This document shows positions 17,448 to 24,481 of a DNA stretch of 64,000 bases, piece after piece. The stretch is from Chitinophaga sancti. GTDB lineage: Bacteria; Bacteroidota; Bacteroidia; Chitinophagales; Chitinophagaceae. Numbering within the stretch: position 1 is the first letter of the stretch; the number at the start of each line of letters is the position of its first letter. Under the pieces are notes generated by a model, which saw only the letters and a list, made by a program, of their open reading frames with translations, did no database searches and was not told the DNA's origin. A program made the position numbers and the translations under genes. Where the stretch lies: assembly GCF_034424315.1 (NCBI RefSeq), contig NZ_CP139972.1, positions 5,642,001 through 5,706,000 on the forward strand, given 5' to 3'.

Positions 17448-18458
17448 ATGGAAAATAATACCTCATTACAGCAGCAGTTACTGGAGGCAGGTGTGCACTT
17501 CGGTCACCTGAAGAAGAAATGGAATCCAAAGATGCTGCCTTATATTTTCGCAGAAAAGAAAGGTATTCACATCATAGATCTGAACAAAACCGTTGAAGGA
17601 TTACAGGACGCTGCGGCTGCACTGAAATCTATCGCAAAGAGCGGTAAGAAGATCATGTTCGTTGCAACAAAAAAGCAAGCTAAAGAAATCGTAGCAGAAG
17701 CGGCTAAGCGTGTAAACATGCCTTACGTGACTGAAAGATGGTTAGGTGGTATGCTGACCAACTTCACCACTATCCGTAAGAGTGTGAAGAAAATGCAGAG
17801 CATCGAGAAAATGCTGACTGATGGTACTTTCGATAGCATCACTAAGAAAGAGCGTCTGACCTTAACACGTGATAAGGAGAAAATGGAGAAAGTACTGGGT
17901 GGTATCGCTCAGCTGGCTCGTGTTCCTGCAGCGCTGTTCCTGGTTGACATCAGCCATGAGCACATTGCACTGGCAGAAGCTCGTCGCCTGGGTATCTCCA
18001 CCTTTGGTATGGTAGATACTAACTCCGATCCTACCAAGGTAGATTTCGCAGTACCAGCGAACGATGATGCTACTAAATCTATCGCAATCGTTACTAACTA
18101 TATCGCTGCAGCTATTGCAGAAGGTCTGGCTGAAAGAGCTAACGAGAAAACTGACGACGTAGTTGAAGAGGAAGAAGAAGACAGCAAAGCGCTGAAATTC
18201 GAACTCGAAGGTGGTGATGATCGTGGTGGTGAAAGAGGTCGTAAGCCAGGTGGTCGTGGCCCAGGTGGTCCTGGTGGCAACAATAACCGCCCAGGTGGTG
18301 GTGGCGGCAACCGTCCAGGCGGTGGCGGCGGCAATCGTCCTGGTGGCGGTGGTAACCGTCCAGGTGGCGGTGGTGGTAACCGTCCAGGCGGCGGTGGCGG
18401 CGGACAGCGTCGTCCAGCAGGTTCTGGTGGTAGCAGACCAGGTGGTGGCGGAAGATAA
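17448..18458 (+). CDS. rpsB: 30S ribosomal protein S2 with a C-terminal Gly/Arg/Pro-rich extension
   Basis: 336 aa; the canonical S2 core ends near residue 235 ([43 protein letters not shown]). An acidic linker ([18 protein letters not shown]) then leads to about 80 residues built from [12 protein letters not shown] repeats with scattered Arg, ending PGGGGR. Ordinary S2 is about 230-260 aa. The tail resembles RGG/GRP RNA-binding low-complexity segments; its function is unknown. The underlying DNA is a degenerate tandem repeat of about 18-24 bp units (roughly 18285-18410), which may vary in copy number. Confidence 0.95.
   Translation: MENNTSLQQQLLEAGVHFGHLKKKWNPKMLPYIFAEKKGIHIIDLNKTVEGLQDAAAALKSIAKSGKKIMFVATKKQAKEIVAEAAKRVNMPYVTERWLGGMLTNFTTIRKSVKKMQSIEKMLTDGTFDSITKKERLTLTRDKEKMEKVLGGIAQLARVPAALFLVDISHEHIALAEARRLGISTFGMVDTNSDPTKVDFAVPANDDATKSIAIVTNYIAAAIAEGLAERANEKTDDVVEEEEEDSKALKFELEGGDDRGGERGRKPGGRGPGGPGGNNNRPGGGGGNRPGGGGGNRPGGGGNRPGGGGGNRPGGGGGGQRRPAGSGGSRPGGGGR
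18285..18410 (+). repeat. In-frame tandem repeat encoding NRPGGGG(G) units
   Basis: Successive units such as AACCGTCCAGGCGGTGGCGG differ at third positions and by one Gly codon. All changes stay in frame. Confidence 0.75.
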
Positions 18459-18477
18459 TTCTGTTCATGACTAAATA

Positions 18478-18529
18478 GATCAATTGCGAACCGTGGACAG
18501 CTTACCTGATCTGTGGTTCGCAATTGGTC
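18478..18529 (+). promoter_or_regulatory. Long hairpin between rpsB and tsf
   Basis: GATCAATTGCGAACC (18478-18492) pairs with GGTTCGCAATTGGTC (18515-18529): 15 bp with one G-T, extendable by ACAG/CTGT inside. No T-run follows, so it is not a classical terminator. It could be a processing site or a translational control element separating S2 and EF-Ts levels. Confidence 0.55.
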
Positions 18530-18591
18530 ATATAAACCGGACAAGTAGCAAAATTCATATAAAATTAATACTCTTAAACTCATTATAAGTT

Positions 18592-19419
18592 ATGGCAGCA
18601 ACAATTACAGCAGCTGATGTGAACAAACTGCGTCAGCAAACAGGTGCAGGTATGATGGATTGCAGAAAGGCGCTGGTAGAAAGCGATGGCGATTTTGAAC
18701 AGGCAGTAGATTATCTGCGTAAAAAAGGCCAGAAAGTAGCCGCTTTACGTTCTGACCGTGAAACTAAAGAAGGTGTTATCATTGCTAAGACTGCTGCTGA
18801 TGGCAAGACTGGTGTGGTAGTAGCACTGGGTTGCGAAACTGACTTCGTGGCTAAGAATGAAGATTTCATCAAGTTTGCTCAGTCTCTGGTAGACCTGGCC
18901 CTGACTTCCGGTGTTAACACTGTAGAAGAACTGGGTGCTGCTACACTGGATGGCGCAACTGTAAATGATAAAGTAAATGACCAGGTAGCTAAGATCGGTG
19001 AAAAGATCACCCTGGCACGTTTTGAAAAAATCAGCGCTGCTTCTGTAACCGCTTATATCCACGGTAACTACCGCATGGGTGTACTGGTAGGCTTCTCTGA
19101 CGCCGTAGCTGAAGAAGTAGGTAAAGACGTAGCTATGCAGATCGCCGCTATGAACCCAATTGCAGTTGATGCAGCTGGTGTTTCTGAAGATCTGATCGCT
19201 CGTGAGAAAGCGATCGCGCTGGAGCAAATCGCTGCTGAAGGTAAAACCGGCGACATGGCTGAGAAAATCGCTATGGGTAAGGTTAACAAATTCTTCAAAG
19301 ACAATACCCTGTTACAGCAGGCATTTGTAAAAGATAATAATAAGTCTGTTGGTGATTATCTGAAGTCTGTAAATGCAGGCCTGAAGGTAACAGGATTCAG
19401 CAGAATCGCATTGGGATAA
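18592..19419 (+). CDS. tsf: Elongation factor Ts
   Basis: 275 aa. The N-terminal UBA-like part has VNKLRQQTGAGMMDCRKALVE, followed by the TDFVAKNEDF motif that contacts EF-Tu, then the core with HGNYRMGVLVGF and MQIAAMNP. It exchanges GDP for GTP on EF-Tu. It follows rpsB after 133 bp containing a strong hairpin and is closed by a terminator at 19435-19467. Confidence 0.96.
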   Translation: MAATITAADVNKLRQQTGAGMMDCRKALVESDGDFEQAVDYLRKKGQKVAALRSDRETKEGVIIAKTAADGKTGVVVALGCETDFVAKNEDFIKFAQSLVDLALTSGVNTVEELGAATLDGATVNDKVNDQVAKIGEKITLARFEKISAASVTAYIHGNYRMGVLVGFSDAVAEEVGKDVAMQIAAMNPIAVDAAGVSEDLIAREKAIALEQIAAEGKTGDMAEKIAMGKVNKFFKDNTLLQQAFVKDNNKSVGDYLKSVNAGLKVTGFSRIALG

Positions 19420-19434
19420 TATAATCCCGGTCAG

Positions 19435-19467
19435 AAAAGGAGAGAAGTTTTTCTCTCCTTTTTTTTG
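19435..19467 (+). terminator. Terminator after tsf
   Basis: AAAAGGAGAGAA pairs with TTCTCTCCTTTT over a short loop, followed by a run of T to 19466. Confidence 0.85.
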
Positions 19468-19601
19468 TGCCTAATGAAAATTATGTAGTGTCAACAAGGG
19501 GGGCAAACCTGGCCCGAAAATTCCGCGTTCCGCATTTTTTGTATCTTAGGGGCGCAGTAACCGATAACTAACTTCAATTAATATATTATTCTTCAATAGT
19601 C

Positions 19602-20315
19602 ATGTTGCCAAAGTACAAGCGTATTTTACTGAAACTAAGCGGTGAATCCCTCATGGGGGAAGGTAATTACGGGATTGATCACAGAGTGATCTCCCAGTAT
19701 GCATATGATATTAAAGCTGCTACTGATCTGGGCGTGCAGGTTGCGGTCGTGATTGGTGGTGGTAATATCTATCGCGGTATGAACGAGAAAGAGACGGGTA
19801 TTGAGCGTGCTCAGGGCGACTATATGGGGATGCTGGCGACAGTTATTAATGGTATGGCCATGCAGAGTGGTCTGGAAAAGGTAGGTTTATACACCCGCCT
19901 GCAATCAGCTATCAAAATGGAGCAGATCGCAGAACCTTATATCCGCCGTCGTGCTATCCGTCACCTTGAAAAAGGCCGTGTTGTGATCTTTGGTGCCGGT
20001 ACCGGTAACCCTTATTTCACAACTGATACTGCCGCTTCTCTCCGTGCTATCGAGATCCAGGCAGACGTGATCCTGAAAGGAACCCGTGTAGATGGTATCT
20101 ATACCGCCGATCCCGAGAAAGATCCAACCGCTACAAGGTATGAATCCATTACATTCTCAGAGGTGTATCAGAAATCACTGAATGTGATGGATATGACCGC
20201 CTTTACACTGTGTCAGGAGAATAAACTTCCGATCATTGTGTTCGACATGAACCGCCCGGGAAATTTGCTCCAGGTGATCATGGGAAAGAATGTGGGAACA
20301 CTGGTAAAAGGATAA
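19602..20315 (+). CDS. pyrH: UMP kinase
   Basis: 237-aa hexameric UMP kinase of the amino-acid-kinase fold. Motifs: [34 protein letters not shown]-like N-terminal segment, [19 protein letters not shown], and [17 protein letters not shown]. It phosphorylates UMP to UDP in pyrimidine synthesis; carB of the same pathway is at 60458. It is separated from tsf by a terminator and so has its own promoter. Confidence 0.96.
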   Translation: MLPKYKRILLKLSGESLMGEGNYGIDHRVISQYAYDIKAATDLGVQVAVVIGGGNIYRGMNEKETGIERAQGDYMGMLATVINGMAMQSGLEKVGLYTRLQSAIKMEQIAEPYIRRRAIRHLEKGRVVIFGAGTGNPYFTTDTAASLRAIEIQADVILKGTRVDGIYTADPEKDPTATRYESITFSEVYQKSLNVMDMTAFTLCQENKLPIIVFDMNRPGNLLQVIMGKNVGTLVKG

Positions 20316-20324
20316 ACTTATTTC

Positions 20325-20357
20325 AAAACGGGGAATTGCTTAGCAATTCCCCGTTTT
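20325..20357. terminator. Bidirectional terminator between pyrH and the DUF3298 gene
   Basis: AAAACGGGGAATTGC pairs perfectly with GCAATTCCCCGTTTT over a 3-nt loop; A and T tracts on both sides serve both convergent genes. Confidence 0.88.
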
Positions 20358-20360
20358 ACT

Positions 20361-21446
20361 TTATTTCAGATACGCTTTGAGCTCCGTAAAAGGTAGGAAC
20401 AAAGTGATCTGCCCCATTGCATATGGCCCAATCTCATAGGGCGTGTAGCAGAAAGCAACCCCTTTGCCGGTAATTAAAAAATTCTCATTTACCGGAATCT
20501 GATCCACCAATAACTGGTCTTTCAGCGTATTTTCTTCACTTACCCAGAAGACCCTTCTGTAAGCTTTTTCCAGCAATGCCGGTAATGCGGCTTTATAGCC
20601 CGGTTTAAACAGGTCATCGGTCGTTAATACTTTCTTCTTCTTAAGATCCAAAACCTTGTATATGGAGCCGTAATTGCCATGTGCACCCCCTGTATACTCA
20701 TAGGAGAATGATTCAATGCACAAATAAGGGTAATGGTTATACACTACCCTCATATCGGCATCGGCAGACCAGCTGGCCATAGCAGGAATTTCCTGAGTAG
20801 TATCGATATCTTTTTCCGTGGTTTTGTAAGTAACCAGGAAGGAATCTATATCTCTTCTGAGATAGCGGACAGGGTTGTCTATTGCAGGATTGCCGGTAAC
20901 CGCGGTGCGGATAAATGACTGTGTTTCTTCATCCAGGGTGGGTGCCGGCCAGATAACAGCGTTGGTGGCTACTGCTACCGGAGTAGCCGGATTACCAGGC
21001 AGTAGTTTGGCAGAATCTTCTCCATAATATACACTCAGGGGAGTGGCATCTTTCATATCCGGGCTGAGGGTGTACTCATAAGTAGTACCCTTTCCTCTCC
21101 ATTTGCCTTTATATACACCTGCACTATCAAGTATACCCGTAAAGAAGCGTTCTTCTTTTTCGTCCGTACTCTCATATAAAACTAACATATTGTTCTGGTC
21201 GAGGTTTCCCCAGATGGCGATCGGTTCGCCGATATCATCGTACATATAATATCCCCGATACATGTCAGGGGTGGATTTGGTCACTTCCATGGTAATATTC
21301 TTACCTGCCAGTGAACCTTTGAGCTGTACATAGAAATAAGGTGTGGTCTTGAAATTGGGGAGACTCACGGCGGTCTGTTTAGAATGCCTGTCGCCACATG
21401 ACACCAGTAAAATAGCTGAAATAGTAATCAGGAGTAAGGTTCTCAT
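20361..21446 (-). CDS. DUF3298/RsiV-like domain lipoprotein
   Basis: 361 aa. It starts MRTLLLITISAILLVSCGD, a lipoprotein signal with Cys near residue 17. The C-terminal part matches the DUF3298 (RsiV C-terminal) fold: YEYTGGAHGNYGS, KVLTTDDLFKPGYKAAL and YTPYEIGPYAMG. In Bacillus, RsiV is an anti-sigma factor that binds lysozyme; here there is no transmembrane anti-sigma N-terminus and no adjacent sigma gene, so only a lysozyme- or ligand-binding lipoprotein of unknown role can be proposed. Confidence 0.82.
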   Translation of the reverse strand: MRTLLLITISAILLVSCGDRHSKQTAVSLPNFKTTPYFYVQLKGSLAGKNITMEVTKSTPDMYRGYYMYDDIGEPIAIWGNLDQNNMLVLYESTDEKEERFFTGILDSAGVYKGKWRGKGTTYEYTLSPDMKDATPLSVYYGEDSAKLLPGNPATPVAVATNAVIWPAPTLDEETQSFIRTAVTGNPAIDNPVRYLRRDIDSFLVTYKTTEKDIDTTQEIPAMASWSADADMRVVYNHYPYLCIESFSYEYTGGAHGNYGSIYKVLDLKKKKVLTTDDLFKPGYKAALPALLEKAYRRVFWVSEENTLKDQLLVDQIPVNENFLITGKGVAFCYTPYEIGPYAMGQITLFLPFTELKAYLK

Positions 21447-21518
21447 GCCTTAAAATTAATAATTATTCATATTCTTTTTGTCGGGTTGGATGCTGATGAC
21501 AATCAAGCATTTTAGGGC

Positions 21519-21547
21519 TTTGTTGCCCGGGGCTTCCTGTATCTTTG
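21519..21547 (+). promoter_or_regulatory. Promoter of pdxH
   Basis: TTTG (21519-21522), 17 bp, then TATCTTTG (21540-21547), matching -33 TTTG and -7 TAnnTTTG. The upstream TTG codon at 21545 lies inside the box, which supports ATG 21566 as the true start. Confidence 0.6.
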
Positions 21548-21565
21548 GCAGTAAATTATTGGCCC

Positions 21566-22210
21566 ATGTTAAACAAGAAAGTAGCTGACCTGCGCAAGGA
21601 TTATACACTTGCAGAACTGGACGAAAGCGAAGTAGCCCAGGATCCTATTCAGCAATTTGAAAAATGGTGGAATGAAGCCCTTAGCGGAGAGATTGACGAA
21701 GCCAATGCGATGACGCTGGCGACCAGTACTTCTGCAGGGATTCCTACAACCCGCATTGTATTGCTGAAGAGTTTTGATAAGGATGGTTTTGTGTTCTTTA
21801 CCAATTATGATAGTCGTAAAGGCCATGAAATGGCGGCTAATCCCAATGTATCCCTGTTGTTCTTCTGGAAAGAGCTGCAAAGGCAGGTGCGCATAGACGG
21901 GATAGTATCCAAGGTGGATGCGGCTATGAGTACAGAGTATTACAACAGCCGTCCGATAGGCAGCCGTATTGGTGCCATAGCGTCTCCGCAGAGCAAAGTA
22001 ATTCCGAACAGAAGTTTCCTGGAAGAGAAGGTGAAATCAGTGACTAAGCAATATGAGGCAAATACGCCTGAGCGGCCGGAAAACTGGGGTGGATATATTG
22101 TGAAGCCGGTAGCGGTTGAGTTTTGGCAGGGGCGTGGTAGCCGACTCCATGACCGTATCCAGTACAGTCAGGAAGGAAGTAGCTGGAAGATAGAGCGTTT
22201 GGCTCCCTGA
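21566..22210 (+). CDS. pdxH: Pyridoxamine 5'-phosphate oxidase
   Basis: 214 aa, the normal length. Features: LRKDYTLAELDESEVAQDPI at the N-terminus, AMTLATSTSAGIPTTRIVLLK (in parts), FVFFTNYDSRKGHEM, FFWKELQRQVRIDG, the SRPIGSRIGAIASPQS loop and the C-terminal GRGSRLHDRIQY / WKIERLAP that binds FMN and substrate. It oxidises pyridoxine or pyridoxamine phosphate to PLP. ATG at 21566 is chosen because the promoter -7 box covers the earlier TTG. Confidence 0.95.
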   Translation: MLNKKVADLRKDYTLAELDESEVAQDPIQQFEKWWNEALSGEIDEANAMTLATSTSAGIPTTRIVLLKSFDKDGFVFFTNYDSRKGHEMAANPNVSLLFFWKELQRQVRIDGIVSKVDAAMSTEYYNSRPIGSRIGAIASPQSKVIPNRSFLEEKVKSVTKQYEANTPERPENWGGYIVKPVAVEFWQGRGSRLHDRIQYSQEGSSWKIERLAP

Positions 22211-22219
22211 TAAAATTAT

Positions 22220-22253
22220 AAGAGGCTGATCATGTTTAGGTGCTCAGCCTCTT
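22220..22253. terminator. Terminator between pdxH and the bTHX gene
   Basis: AAGAGGCTGA pairs with TCAGCCTCTT, 14-nt loop. It lies between convergent genes and is T-rich on both sides. Confidence 0.65.
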
Positions 22254-22261
22254 GAATAATT

Positions 22262-22390
22262 TTAAGCTTGTTTTGCAGCAGCCTTTGCAGCTTTAACAGC
22301 AGCAGCTTTCGCAGGCTTAGCAGGTCTTGATTTTCCGAAAGAACCACTGAAAATCTTACCTTTTTTGGTTTTGATATCACCTCTACCCAT
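22262..22390 (-). CDS. 30S ribosomal protein bTHX (42 aa)
   Basis: A 42-aa reverse-strand gene. The translation starts MGRGDIKTKKGKIFSGSFGK and ends in an Ala/Lys repeat (PAKPAKAAAVKAAKAAAKQA). The N-terminal half matches Thermus THX (MGKGDRRTRRGKI-type), a small basic peptide that stabilises the head of the 30S subunit; Bacteroidota commonly have it. The Ala/Lys tail is longer than the Thermus form. ATG at 22390, stop at 22262-22264, 9 bp from the pdxH terminator. Confidence 0.9.
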   Translation of the reverse strand: MGRGDIKTKKGKIFSGSFGKSRPAKPAKAAAVKAAKAAAKQA

Positions 22391-22489
22391 TGTTAGACAG
22401 TTTGATTGTTTATTATTAATTGGTGCAAATTACAGAAAAAAGGAAAATACCGCAAACTGAGGAGGTCCGGAGGCGTTTATATTTAGGAT

Positions 22490-22523
22490 TGTAAGGGCAA
22501 TGAGCTTTGCTCAAAAGCTTACA
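22490..22523. repeat. REP-like hairpin, copy 1
   Basis: Outer arms TGTAAG/CTTACA and inner arms TGAGC/GCTCA with loop TTT. The 13-bp core TGAGCTTTGCTCA and flanking GGATTGTA / TACAG recur at 31146-31179. Confidence 0.55.
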
Positions 22524-22594
22524 GGTGAATGGTTTCTGTTGTGGAGAAAAAGAGGAATTGATTGAACTGCAGGAGGGAGATTGGGCGGATTTAG

Positions 22595-22671
22595 TCGAAG
22601 AAGCATCGAACAAGCGTCAAAGAATCGTCAAAGAATAGTCGAACAAGCATCAAACAAGCATCGAACAAAAG
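22595..22671. repeat. Seven tandem 11-bp units (consensus TCGAACAAGCA)
   Basis: Units at 22595, 22606, 22617, 22628, 22639, 22650 and 22661: TCGAAGAAGCA, TCGAACAAGCG, TCAAAGAATCG, TCAAAGAATAG, TCGAACAAGCA, TCAAACAAGCA, TCGAACAAAAG. The period of 11 is not a codon multiple and no gene spans it. Confidence 0.85.
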
Positions 22672-22699
22672 GTGAACCTGATGCGGACTTACATAAATG

Positions 22700-22734
22700 A
22701 AAAAAGCAAGAAACAGTAACGTTCCTTGCTTGAA
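22700..22734 (-). terminator. Terminator after the HU gene
   Basis: On the minus strand AAGCAAG-AAC pairs with GTT-CTTGCTT, followed by TTTTTC. Confidence 0.7.
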
Positions 22735-22751
22735 TAAGGTAAGCTAACAGA

Positions 22752-23021
22752 TTAAAGCTTGTCGGACAGAGCCTTACCAGCTTTGAATTTAGCAACTTTC
22801 TTAGCTTTGATCTTGATGATCTGGCCAGTCTGTGGGTTTCTACCGTTACGAGCAGCACGTTTAGAAACAGAGAAAGTACCGAAACCTACTAAGGTTACTT
22901 TACCACCCTTCTTCAGGGTATCAGCAACTGCCTTAGTGAAAGAATCCAGTGCTTCGTTAGCTTGGGTTTTAGTGATACCGGCATCTTTTGCCAGTTTGTC
23001 GATTAATTCGGCTTTGTTCAT
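22752..23021 (-). CDS. HU family DNA-binding protein
   Basis: 89 aa, the standard HU length. MNKAELIDKLAKDAGITKTQ opens the helical dimerisation part, then GGKVTLVGFGTFSVSKRAAR and NPQTGQIIKIKA (the NPxTG DNA-intercalating arm), ending KFKAGKALSDKL. It compacts and bends DNA. A textbook promoter lies at 23064-23094. Confidence 0.96.
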   Translation of the reverse strand: MNKAELIDKLAKDAGITKTQANEALDSFTKAVADTLKKGGKVTLVGFGTFSVSKRAARNGRNPQTGQIIKIKAKKVAKFKAGKALSDKL

Positions 23022-23063
23022 AGCTAGTAAGTTTAACTAGTGAATTAAAATGTTTGATGTGAG

Positions 23064-23094
23064 CAAATATAGCGCGTTTTATCAGATTACCAAA
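23064..23094 (-). promoter_or_regulatory. Promoter of the HU gene
   Basis: On the minus strand TTTG (23094-23091), 19 bp, TATATTTG (23071-23064): an exact match to the Bacteroidota -33/-7 consensus, 42 bp before the HU ATG. Confidence 0.75.
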
Positions 23095-23161
23095 TTTTTT
23101 GCATCTTTTTTAGCCAAATTTTTATCGGCTGAAAAGGGCTACAGGTAACGGTTACAGCTGA

Positions 23162-23190
23162 TTCGCTCATGATATGGATGTATGAGCGAA
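23162..23190. repeat. Hairpin in the 306-bp HU / DUF4286 intergenic region
   Basis: TTCGCTCAT and its exact complement ATGAGCGAA, 11-nt loop. No T-run. Apart from this and the HU promoter, nothing else is supported between 23022 and 23327. Confidence 0.45.
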
Positions 23191-23327
23191 ACAGGAGTTA
23201 ATTGCTGAAACCCGCTGCTAGTGGCAATTTGCTACTGGTTTTATTATTAACGTCAGAGTGTTCCAAGTATTGTACCAAACTCACAATCCCCTATAAACAG
23301 TGGATTTCCTGTGGATAAGTTTAGATG

Positions 23328-23630
23328 TTATACTACCTGCATCACGGTCCTGAAAGCCACAAACTGGCTGCCAAACAGGTCATAAGCCCTTTTTTGAAGC
23401 ACCGGCGCATATTCGTCAATGTAAGTCTGGTAGTTCTCCTGCGTATCTGCAAAGAATTGTACGGAGTAGGTGAGACCATCTTCCTCATCCTGTTCCAACA
23501 GTCTGCACATGCGGTAATCGTGGAATAAACCGGTATTCATTATTGCTGGTATCTGGTCTTCTTTCATCCATTGCAGCCATCTGTCGTTGATAGGATGCGA
23601 TACCATCGTGGTTATGTTAAATATAATCAT
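23328..23630 (-). CDS. DUF4286 family protein
   Basis: 100 aa. It begins MIIFNITTMVSHPINDRWLQ and contains MKEDQIPAIMNTGLFHDYRM and SVQFFADTQENYQTYIDEYA, which match DUF4286, a ferredoxin-like small protein of unknown function that is common in Bacteroidota. It starts 15 bp after the xth stop on the same strand, so it is probably the second gene of an xth operon. No signal or membrane segment. Confidence 0.8.
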   Translation of the reverse strand: MIIFNITTMVSHPINDRWLQWMKEDQIPAIMNTGLFHDYRMCRLLEQDEEDGLTYSVQFFADTQENYQTYIDEYAPVLQKRAYDLFGSQFVAFRTVMQVV

Positions 23631-23645
23631 AGTTGGAAATCCTTG

Positions 23646-24410
23646 TTAGTGGCTCAATTGCAGGTATATTGGGCAGTGATCGGAGTGCTTTACATCCGGG
23701 TAAATCTTAGCCTCTTTGAGCTTATCCTGCAGGGAAGCGGTGACACTGATATAATCTATACGCCAGCCCTTATTATTATTGCGTGAATTAGCACGAACAC
23801 TCCACCAGCTATAATGATGCGGATCCGGGCAGAAATGCCGGAAGGTATCCACAAAACCGCTTTCAAACAGTTTATCCAGCCATGCCCGTTCTTCAGGCAA
23901 AAAGCCACTGCTTTTTTTGTTGCCCACAGGGTCGTGAATATCGATTGGCTTGTGAACAATATTATAGTCTCCACATACTATTATATTAGGTCTTGTAGCT
24001 TTGAGTGTATTCAAATAACCAAAGAATTCATCCAGCCATTGGTATTTATAGGTCTGTCTTTCCTCTCCGCTGGTGCCGGATGGAATATATGTGTTAACGA
24101 GTGTCAGATCCCCAAAATCGAGGCGTATAACCCTTCCTTCAGCATCACTCTGCATATAACCATTGCCATATTCCACATGATCAGGTTTTATTTTGGTGAG
24201 GACCGCTACACCGCTGTACCCTTTCTTTTGTGCAGGATACCAGTAGTGTTCATAGCCAAGCTCGTCAAACTTTTGAAAGTCTACATTGTCTTTGTGCGCT
24301 TTGATTTCCTGTAGACAGATGATATCGGCGGGGTCGGTTTTGAGCCATTCTGTGAAGCCTTTGGTCATGGCAGAACGAAGCCCGTTTACATTGTACGATA
24401 TGATTCTCAT
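23646..24410 (-). CDS. xth: Exodeoxyribonuclease III
   Basis: 254-aa Mg-dependent AP endonuclease/3' exonuclease of the ExoIII family. Motifs: MRIISYNVNGLRSAM, CLQEIKA (catalytic Glu), NTYIPSGTSGEERQTYKYQW, CGDYNIVHKPIDIHDP (Asp/Asn), GWRIDYISVT and the terminal SDHCPIYLQL (catalytic His). It repairs abasic and oxidised sites. An in-frame TTG at 24446 would add 12 residues; ATG 24410 fits the family start. Confidence 0.95.
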   Translation of the reverse strand: MRIISYNVNGLRSAMTKGFTEWLKTDPADIICLQEIKAHKDNVDFQKFDELGYEHYWYPAQKKGYSGVAVLTKIKPDHVEYGNGYMQSDAEGRVIRLDFGDLTLVNTYIPSGTSGEERQTYKYQWLDEFFGYLNTLKATRPNIIVCGDYNIVHKPIDIHDPVGNKKSSGFLPEERAWLDKLFESGFVDTFRHFCPDPHHYSWWSVRANSRNNNKGWRIDYISVTASLQDKLKEAKIYPDVKHSDHCPIYLQLSH

Positions 24411-24423
24411 ACTGTAAATATAC

Positions 24424-24458
24424 GAATGCCGGTGATTGCAGCGCAACCACCGGCATTC
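24424..24458 (-). terminator. Hairpin between the metH 3' gene and xth
   Basis: GAATGCCGGTG-TTGC pairs with GCAA-CACCGGCATTC (16-bp arms with one mismatch, 3-nt loop). There is no T-run, so termination is possible but unproven. Confidence 0.5.
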
Positions 24459-24481
24459 AGCTAAAAATTATAACGTAATTT

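Larger units (their letters stand above)
22391..22751. other. 361-bp gene-free region between bTHX and HU genes
   Basis: No coding frame is supported. It contains a REP-like hairpin (22490-22523), the 11-bp tandem array (22595-22671) and the HU terminator (22700-22734). Confidence 0.7.

Noticed and set aside
22595..22671. CRISPR array
   Set aside because: Units are 11 bp, directly adjacent, with no spacers and no cas genes.
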